Position numbers and translations under genes: made by a program. A DNA stretch of 10,698 nt, taken from assembly GCA_009700485.1 (NCBI GenBank), contig WLLZ01000058.1, positions 1-10,698 of the forward strand. Direction: 5' to 3'. Positions 6,899 to 10,698 of the stretch are shown here, one piece after another. The DNA is from Actinomycetota bacterium. Its GTDB lineage: Bacteria > Actinomycetota > Actinomycetes > S36-B12. Positions within the stretch are counted from its first letter, which is position 1. Every line of letters begins with the position of its first letter. The notes under the pieces were generated by a model. It saw only the letters and a program-made list of their open reading frames with translations, was not told the origin of the DNA and did no database searches.

Positions 6899-6910
6899 CC
6901 CTTCGAAGGG
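6899..6910 (-). promoter_or_regulatory. Perfect palindrome that includes the frcB ribosome binding site
   Basis: CCCTTCGAAGGG is a perfect 12-bp palindrome. On the transcript its 3' half (AAGGG) is the Shine-Dalgarno sequence, placed 6 nt before ATG 6892. A small stem (CCCU with AGGG) could partly hide the site. Equally, it could be a protein-binding dyad or a chance match. Confidence 0.45.
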
Positions 6911-7094
6911 GGATGGAGGTGGATGTGACACTTAGCCACGTCCCTTTTTTAGCGGTCAAATTTGGCTTCCGCTAGGTAGTGGAACCGTACTGGTGCCTAA
7001 CCGTTATGGCATCTTCACCGAAGGTTAGTGACCGGTAAATCCCTAAACCGGGCCGTTTTCAAGTGCCTCTTATCAAGTCGCCACCAATTTAGGT
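6911..7094 (-). other. Long 5' leader of frcB, no gene seen
   Basis: If the promoter at 7112-7140 is right, the frcB transcript has a leader of about 210 nt. It contains modest inverted repeats: CTAACC (6997-7002) with GGTTAG (7023-7028), and CCGGT (7032-7036) with ACCGG (7047-7051). I recognise no known riboswitch class and no open reading frame with a ribosome binding site. A second, nearer promoter is possible but no box is convincing. Confidence 0.4.
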
Positions 7095-7106
7095 GACAAC
7101 GTTGTC
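7095..7106. promoter_or_regulatory. LacI-family operator O1, at the frcB transcription start
   Basis: GACAACGTTGTC is a perfect 12-bp palindrome with the central CG typical of LacI-family sites. It begins 5 bp downstream of the -10 of the frcB promoter, so a bound repressor would cover the transcription start. A near copy lies at 7172-7183. The LacI regulator encoded next to it is the natural ligand. Confidence 0.82.
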
Positions 7107-7111
7107 TGCTA

Positions 7112-7140
7112 GTTCTAATGCCCCTCCTCTTCCTTGTCAA
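7112..7140 (-). promoter_or_regulatory. Promoter of the frcBCA operon
   Basis: Read on the - strand: TTGACA (7140-7135), a 17-bp spacer, then TAGAAC (7117-7112). The -35 is a perfect housekeeping-sigma match and the -10 has four of six consensus bases. The predicted start, about 7105, falls inside operator O1. A + strand TTGTCA (7134-7139) overlaps the -35 back to back and may serve lacI, although no good -10 follows it at normal spacing. Confidence 0.65.
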
Positions 7141-7169
7141 CTCGAAATATGCAATACTCCGTTTTCGTA

Positions 7170-8234
7170 ATGACAACGTTATCTAGCCCCCAGCCACCGC
7201 TTGAGGGCCCAAGTGGCCACCGGCCCCGGTCCACCATGCGCGAGGTCGCCGCGCTGGCAGGGGTCAGCCTAAAGACCGTCTCCCGGGTGGTTAATCGCGA
7301 GCCAGGGGTGTCGGCGGAGTTGGTCATCCGGGTGGAGCGGGCCGCGGCGCAACTGGACTTTCGCCCAAATCTAACTGCGGCAAACCTGCGGCGATCCGGG
7401 CAGCGCACCGCCACCATCGGACTGGTCTTTGAAGATGTCTCGAACCCCTTCTTTGCGTCGATTTTGCGAGGTGTCGAAGAAGTAGCTGCGCAACGCGGGG
7501 TTGCGGTTTTCGCTGCGAGCCTTGATGAAGATCAAAGTCAAGAGCAGCAAATAGTTGAAGCTTTCTCATCAAGGCGCGTTGATGGCTTGATACTCGCGCC
7601 GACCGCAGTTGAACAGGGCTACTTGGCTAATGAAATGCGCTCAGGCCTGGCGATGGCTTTCGTGGATCGTGCACCGCGCGGTGTTGAAGGTGATGTCATA
7701 GTTACCAATAACCGTGCTGCCACTCGAGATGCGGTGCAGCAACTAATTGAATTTGGCCATCAACGCATCGCATTTATCGGCGGAGTATCAGCACTTCCTA
7801 CCGCTGAAGATCGCTATAACGGCTACCTCGACGCCATGATGGCCGCACCTGCCAGGGTGCCCGGAGATTATGTAGTGCGCGATATCAGAACGATGGCGCA
7901 GGCCGAAAAAAGTGTTACCGAACTCTTAACAAGTGCCCAACCACCGACAGCGCTATTTACCGCTCAGAACCTGATCAGCATGGGAGCGGTCCGCGCACTT
8001 CGTGCCTTAAGTGTCGAAAAATCAACAGCACAAATTGGCTTTGACGATTTCGAACTTGCTGATGTCCTAAATCCAGGCGTCACCGTGGTTGCACAAGATC
8101 CGCGGCGTATTGGTCGATTAGCCGCCGAAGCGCTCTTTGCGCGCCTTGCTGATCCAACACGTCAGCCCTTTACGACAGTCGTGCCGTCAGCAGTTATTTC
8201 ACGGGGCTCGGGAGAGATCCCGCCTCCTCCCTAG
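7170..8234 (+). CDS. LacI-family transcriptional regulator of the fructose-type transporter operon
   Basis: From ATG 7170 the protein has 354 residues. The N-terminal helix-turn-helix is MREVAALAGVSLKTVSRVVN (23-42), followed by the hinge region (LTAANLRRSG, 68-77). A periplasmic-binding-protein-like sensor domain starts at TIGLVFEDVSNPFF (about 82). LacI proteins of this group bind sugars or sugar phosphates and leave the operator on binding. It diverges from frcB, and its operator is present twice (7095-7106 and 7172-7183). The second overlaps its own start codon, which predicts autorepression. The start is uncertain: TTG 7134 and ATG 7149 are in frame upstream, ATG 7236 lies at the helix-turn-helix, and none has a clear ribosome binding site, so a leaderless message from 7170 is plausible. 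The gene end overlaps the convergent EamA gene by 41 bp. Confidence 0.92.
   Translation: MTTLSSPQPPLEGPSGHRPRSTMREVAALAGVSLKTVSRVVNREPGVSAELVIRVERAAAQLDFRPNLTAANLRRSGQRTATIGLVFEDVSNPFFASILRGVEEVAAQRGVAVFAASLDEDQSQEQQIVEAFSSRRVDGLILAPTAVEQGYLANEMRSGLAMAFVDRAPRGVEGDVIVTNNRAATRDAVQQLIEFGHQRIAFIGGVSALPTAEDRYNGYLDAMMAAPARVPGDYVVRDIRTMAQAEKSVTELLTSAQPPTALFTAQNLISMGAVRALRALSVEKSTAQIGFDDFELADVLNPGVTVVAQDPRRIGRLAAEALFARLADPTRQPFTTVVPSAVISRGSGEIPPPP
7172..7183. promoter_or_regulatory. LacI-family operator O2, at the lacI start codon
   Basis: GACAACGTTATC matches operator O1 in 11 of 12 positions. The G of the ATG at 7170-7172 is its first base. The centres of the two operators are 77 bp apart, about seven helical turns, so looping by a tetramer is possible. 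Its position predicts that the regulator limits its own expression. Confidence 0.72.
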
Positions 8235-9174
8235 CGCTTACTCGCCGCGAGGTTTCAGCTAGTACGACCCCGGCGACAACCACGCAGCCACCAAGGGCCT
8301 GCACCCAGTTGAGCATTTCACCGAGTACGAAAATCGCGATCAATCCAGCCCAAAGTGGTTCAGTAGTTGCGACGATGCCGGCCCGTTGCGCACCGATCCG
8401 GCGCAGTGAACCCAGGACCAAGAGGAATGGGACAACGGTGCCGAGCAGTACTCCCCAAAGCATGATGCCCCAGATGGGCAGTGCCGGGAAATCGGTTGTT
8501 TCGGGCACTGACATTTCAGTGAGAACTGAAAATGGGAAACTCCACCAAGGTTGCAAGATGGCCCACGTTGCCGAGGCAAAAATAAATCCCCACATGGTTA
8601 ATGAGACCCCATCGCGTCGTTCTTGACCGGCCTCACCGAGTAGCCAGTAGAGCGCGAGAGCCAAGGCCAGTGCGAAACCGGCGAGCACGCCGAGAATGTC
8701 GAAACGAAGGCCTAGCCAGACTTGCGAGACCAGCCCTAGCCCGATCAGGATGAGCACAATCGCTAGCCAAAGCCTGTTACTTACCGGCTGCTTCGTACCG
8801 AATCGCACCCAGAGTGCAACTACCACCGGAGCCAAGGACGCGAGCAGCGTGCCGAGCCCAAGTGGGAGCCGAGACACGGTGAAGAAATAAAGGAATTGCA
8901 CAAGCGCAAATGCAATGACGCCGTACGCCAACAAGAACGGGAGCTCACCCTGCTTAATGCGAAATCCACCGCGATTTGTCAGCAGCACGAAAATCACCAG
9001 CACAACCATGGAGCCACTGTTTCGAAGCTGCGTCAGGTGCGCTGGGTCGAGACCGGCATTCATGGCAAGTTTAGAAATAGATCCATTTAAAGCAAACAAA
9101 AAAGCTGCGAGTAAATACATGCCGATACCAATAGCATCGACGTTACGTGCTTGGGGCGCCAAGCTAGTCGTCAT
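8194..9174 (-). CDS. EamA/DMT-superfamily permease (RhaT/YdcZ-like exporter)
   Basis: An inner-membrane protein of 326 residues with two EamA repeats of about five hydrophobic segments each. The first repeat begins near IGIGMYLLAAFLFALNGSISKLAM. The second includes WGVLLGTVVPFLLVLGSLRRIGAQRAGIVATTEPLWAGLIAIFVLGE, the conserved TEP..A.........GE end of the family. Members export amino acids, metabolites or drugs, or import sugars; the substrate cannot be read from sequence. I chose ATG 9174 because it overlaps the stop of the upstream ROK gene as ATGA and lacks its own ribosome binding site, so the two are translationally coupled. A start at 9195 would add seven residues inside the ROK gene. 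The 3' end lies across the last 41 bp of lacI on the other strand, with no terminator seen between them. Confidence 0.88.
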   Translation of the reverse strand: MTTSLAPQARNVDAIGIGMYLLAAFLFALNGSISKLAMNAGLDPAHLTQLRNSGSMVVLVIFVLLTNRGGFRIKQGELPFLLAYGVIAFALVQFLYFFTVSRLPLGLGTLLASLAPVVVALWVRFGTKQPVSNRLWLAIVLILIGLGLVSQVWLGLRFDILGVLAGFALALALALYWLLGEAGQERRDGVSLTMWGFIFASATWAILQPWWSFPFSVLTEMSVPETTDFPALPIWGIMLWGVLLGTVVPFLLVLGSLRRIGAQRAGIVATTEPLWAGLIAIFVLGEMLNWVQALGGCVVVAGVVLAETSRRVSAREEAGSLPSPVK

Positions 9175-9926
9175 GATTCGGTTTTTAGGAGCCAAGCACG
9201 TGCGCCGCCAACCAGGGCTGCGGCGTTCGGCACGATCACAACGTCATCGCCGATACGGTTGAGAATCACCGGCGTTATATGCCGGCTGTTGCCGCCGCCG
9301 AGATAGAGCCGATCCCACATGAACACCGGGCGCAGCCCTTCGATCATGCGCCCGATGCGCCGCGACCAAAGTGCATCACCAAGTCGACGGCGCTCATGCT
9401 CACCGATGTAGGTGTCGTATGACAAACCCCAACGCACTGGAGCTTGTGACAACTCAAGGTGTGGCGCGAGGCGGCCTCCGTCATAAACAGCTGAACCCAA
9501 ACCGGTGCCCAATGTCAGCACCACCTCGAGCCCTTGGCCTGCGACCACGCCCGCGCCGTGCACCTCTGCGTCGTTCAAGACGATGGTGGGGCAACCGAAA
9601 GCCTCGGTCAACGCCGCTTTGGCGTCAAAGCCCTCCCACTCCAAAACTAGCTCTGGCAGTACCCGAGTGCGCGGGCCTGAGCGCGTGACGTAGTGGGGCG
9701 TGGTGACGACCACGCCGTGGCGGATCATGCCGGGCAGGCCGACCGTGGCCCGATCGGCCGTGGGCAAGGCTGCAGCAAGATCAACCAAAGTCTTTACAAA
9801 GAGTGCCGTTGGCAAGGGATAGGGGGTTTGCACACGGATCGGTTGGGCCCGCATGGTGCCCGACTCATCAAGGACCGAGCCCTTGATTCCGCCGCCCCCG
9901 CAGTCAATCGCCAATGTGGTTGTCAC
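9171..9926 (-). CDS. ROK-family protein, polyphosphate-glucokinase-like, with an altered ExGH motif
   Basis: From GTG 9926 it has 251 residues, the usual size for polyphosphate glucokinase. The phosphate-binding loop is IDCGGGGIKGSVLD (7-20), the probable catalytic base is Asp119 in VLNDAE and the second ATP or phosphate loop is LTLGTGLGSA (137-146). WSRRIGRMIEGL (187-198) and LYLGGGNSRH (208-217) also match that group. However, the ROK motif ExGH reads ELSQ (158-161), so the conserved Gly and His are lost, and the CxCGxxGC zinc motif is absent. It may phosphorylate a sugar, perhaps one imported by the adjacent transporter, or may have another role. An open frame runs 34 codons further upstream through the 29-bp tandem repeats. 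Its Arg/Gly/Ala-rich product is unlike the family, so I place the start at 9926, although the ribosome binding site is weak (TTGGG). Confidence 0.82.
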   Translation of the reverse strand: MTTTLAIDCGGGGIKGSVLDESGTMRAQPIRVQTPYPLPTALFVKTLVDLAAALPTADRATVGLPGMIRHGVVVTTPHYVTRSGPRTRVLPELVLEWEGFDAKAALTEAFGCPTIVLNDAEVHGAGVVAGQGLEVVLTLGTGLGSAVYDGGRLAPHLELSQAPVRWGLSYDTYIGEHERRRLGDALWSRRIGRMIEGLRPVFMWDRLYLGGGNSRHITPVILNRIGDDVVIVPNAAALVGGARAWLLKTES

Positions 9927-9942
9927 GAGACCCAAGTGTGCC

Positions 9943-10058
9943 CGACGCCTGCCGAGGCGCGTGACCGCACCCGACGCCTGCCGAGGCGCGTGACCGCACC
10001 CGACGCCTGCCGAGGCGCGTGACCGCACCCAACGCCTGCCGAGGCGCGTGACCGCACC
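9943..10058. repeat. Four tandem copies of a 29-bp direct repeat
   Basis: Units begin at 9943, 9972, 10001 and 10030. Each starts CGACGCCTGCCGAGGCG and ends CGTGACCGCACC. The first three are identical and the fourth has one change (A at 10031). There are no spacers between them. Each unit has a short inverted repeat, CGCCT-GCCG-AGGCG. The array sits 16 bp upstream of the ROK start and about 80 bp upstream of the tRNA. A period of 29 is not a multiple of three, which argues against a coding role. Confidence 0.95.
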
Positions 10059-10139
10059 CGATACCCTTATCTGGCTGCGCCACAGATTGCCCGACCTATC
10101 TGTCGACCCAACAGGTCAGAAATCTATGGTTCCCAGCAT
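10059..10139 (+). promoter_or_regulatory. Upstream region of the tRNA gene with a candidate promoter
   Basis: This is an 81-bp noncoding stretch. TATGGT (10125-10130) fits TANNNT and places transcription start near 10137, just before the tRNA. TGTCGA (10101-10106) could be a weak -35 with an 18-bp spacer. An inverted repeat, CTGT-cgaccca-ACAG (10099-10113), overlaps that -35. The ROK/EamA operon on the other strand must also start here or within the repeats, but I find no clear box for it. Confidence 0.35.
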
Positions 10140-10233
10140 GGAGGCGTCGCCTAGTCCGGTCTATGGCGCCGCACTGCTAATGCGGTTTGGGTTTTAACAC
10201 CCATCGGGAGTTCAAATCTCCCCGCCTCCGCCA
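10140..10233 (+). tRNA. tRNA-Ser (anticodon GCU)
   Basis: It folds as a class II tRNA. The acceptor stem is GGAGGCG (10140-10146) with CGCCTCC (10223-10229), followed by discriminator G and an encoded CCA (10231-10233). The D arm is CGCC/GGCG. The anticodon stem is CCGCA/TGCGG (10169-10173 and 10181-10185) around CTGCTAA, so the anticodon GCT is at 10176-10178. The long variable arm has a GGGT/ACCC stem. The T arm is GGGAG-TTCAAAT-CTCCC. The anticodon and the long variable arm identify serine, reading AGC and AGU codons. Confidence 0.97.
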
Positions 10234-10237
10234 CCCA

Positions 10238-10265
10238 GGCCCCGATGGCTTATGTCAACGGGGCC
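10238..10265 (+). terminator. Hairpin terminator after tRNA-Ser
   Basis: GGCCCCG (10238-10244) and CGGGGCC (10259-10265) pair perfectly over 7 bp around a 14-nt loop, starting 5 nt after the CCA end. The bases after it (ACGTCTTTG) are only weakly T-rich. It lies between the tRNA and the convergent Rieske gene and may serve both strands. Confidence 0.6.
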
Positions 10266-10290
10266 ACGTCTTTGGGTCACCGATCGCGGC

Positions 10291-10698
10291 CTAACCGACC
10301 GTCAAGATCCCATTCCTTAATCGAGAGCGCACCGGTGCCAAGGCGCGACCGGCGGGCCCACTGATGAAGGCGCCGTCTATCTCGAACTGGGATCCGTGTG
10401 CCGGGCAGAGCCATTCACTGCCGGTGTCGCGCACGGTGACTCCCGCATGGGGGCAGCGTAGGTTCAGAGCGGTGTATGTCGAAGGCCCGGTACTCACCAC
10501 TGCTGTTGGAATGCCCTTGACGGTGCCGAGGTTCACCACGCCATCTACTTGCTGCAAGCCAGGGATTTGTGCGACCGTTACTTCTACTTGGCCGTTCTTT
10601 TTGCGCTTGATGCCGGTGGCCGCATTTGCCGAGTCGGCGAGTAGTGCGGCACCGAGTCCGGCACCTACGAGGGCGCAGGCACCGGTCAGAAATTGCCT
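10291..10698 (-). CDS. Secreted Rieske [2Fe-2S] protein with a Tat-type signal, N terminus cut by the window edge
   Basis: The reading frame is open to the window end, giving 135 visible residues. The first visible residues, RQFLTGACALVGAGLGAALLADSANA, look like a twin-arginine signal that has lost its first Arg at the edge, so export in folded form is expected. The cluster-binding motifs are CPH (Cys82, His84) and CPAHGSQF (Cys98, His101), counted from the edge. They hold a [2Fe-2S] cluster with two Cys and two His ligands. The rest, with FISGPAGRALAPVRSRLRNGILTV at the end, is the standard small Rieske fold. Such stand-alone exported Rieske proteins in actinobacteria are usually of unknown electron-transfer role. 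A shorter form from the TTG at 10557 would lose the signal and is unlikely. The gene converges on the tRNA. Confidence 0.9.
   Translation of the reverse strand, partial: RQFLTGACALVGAGLGAALLADSANAATGIKRKKNGQVEVTVAQIPGLQQVDGVVNLGTVKGIPTAVVSTGPSTYTALNLRCPHAGVTVRDTGSEWLCPAHGSQFEIDGAFISGPAGRALAPVRSRLRNGILTVG

Noticed and set aside
6303..6935. Long open frame of 210 codons on the + strand opposite frcB
   Set aside because: It mirrors the codon pattern of frcB on the other strand, has no ribosome binding site and has low-complexity Ala/Gly/Val content.
6911..7094. Known riboswitch in the frcB leader
   Set aside because: The inverted repeats are short and I could match no known class.
9927..10028. 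N-terminal extension of the ROK protein through the repeats
   Set aside because: The extension is low-complexity Arg/Gly/Ala sequence made from noncoding repeats. The family domain begins right after GTG 9926.
9943..10058. Possible CRISPR array in the 29-bp repeats
   Set aside because: The units follow each other without spacers and no cas gene is near.
10140..10233. tRNA gene as an integration site for a mobile element
   Set aside because: No integrase gene and no second copy of the tRNA 3' end is visible in the window.

Overview
The window looks like a compact, moderately GC-rich (high 50s percent by eye) chromosomal segment of an actinobacterium. The reasons are the RelBE-type toxin-antitoxin pair that resembles the mycobacterial one, an actinobacterial-style polyphosphate-glucokinase-like ROK protein, a serine tRNA with an encoded CCA end, a Tat-type Rieske protein and many 4-bp start/stop overlaps. 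A free-living aquatic lineage is possible, but that is inference only.

Layout: (1) 1-980, + strand: the C-terminal part of a thiamine-diphosphate 2-keto-acid decarboxylase (indolepyruvate/pyruvate decarboxylase type), overlapping by 4 bp a small membrane protein that resembles the CrtO-like carotenoid-glycoside acyltransferases. (2) 985-3106: a zinc alcohol dehydrogenase (-) and a Gfo/Idh/MocA oxidoreductase (+), divergent from a shared short promoter region. (3) 3119-3645, - strand: a RelE-type toxin and its Phd/YefM-type antitoxin, preceded by a double TGTAC-core operator. (4) 3712-6892, - strand: a fructose-type ABC transporter in the order binding lipoprotein, permease, ATPase (frcB-frcC-frcA). 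A LacI-family regulator (7170-8234, +) diverges from it, and matching 12-bp operators lie in the shared promoter region. (5) 8194-9926, - strand: a ROK-family sugar-kinase-like protein coupled to an EamA/DMT permease. Their start region abuts four tandem copies of a 29-bp repeat. (6) 10140-10233: tRNA-Ser(GCU) with a hairpin terminator, then the end of a secreted Rieske iron-sulfur protein (-) that runs off the window.

How it works together: the central unit is a sugar-uptake regulon. The LacI protein probably senses a sugar or sugar phosphate and represses both frcBCA and itself. FrcB captures the sugar outside the membrane, FrcC carries it across and FrcA supplies ATP. The ROK protein might phosphorylate the imported sugar, but it is in a separate operon and has lost a conserved family motif. 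The Gfo/Idh/MocA enzyme may act on a sugar derivative. The decarboxylase and the alcohol dehydrogenase could act in sequence (2-keto acid to aldehyde to alcohol).

I see no convincing wholly new system here. The most unusual elements are the 29-bp tandem repeats, the altered ROK motif, the toxin-antitoxin operator geometry and the decarboxylase/acyltransferase pairing.
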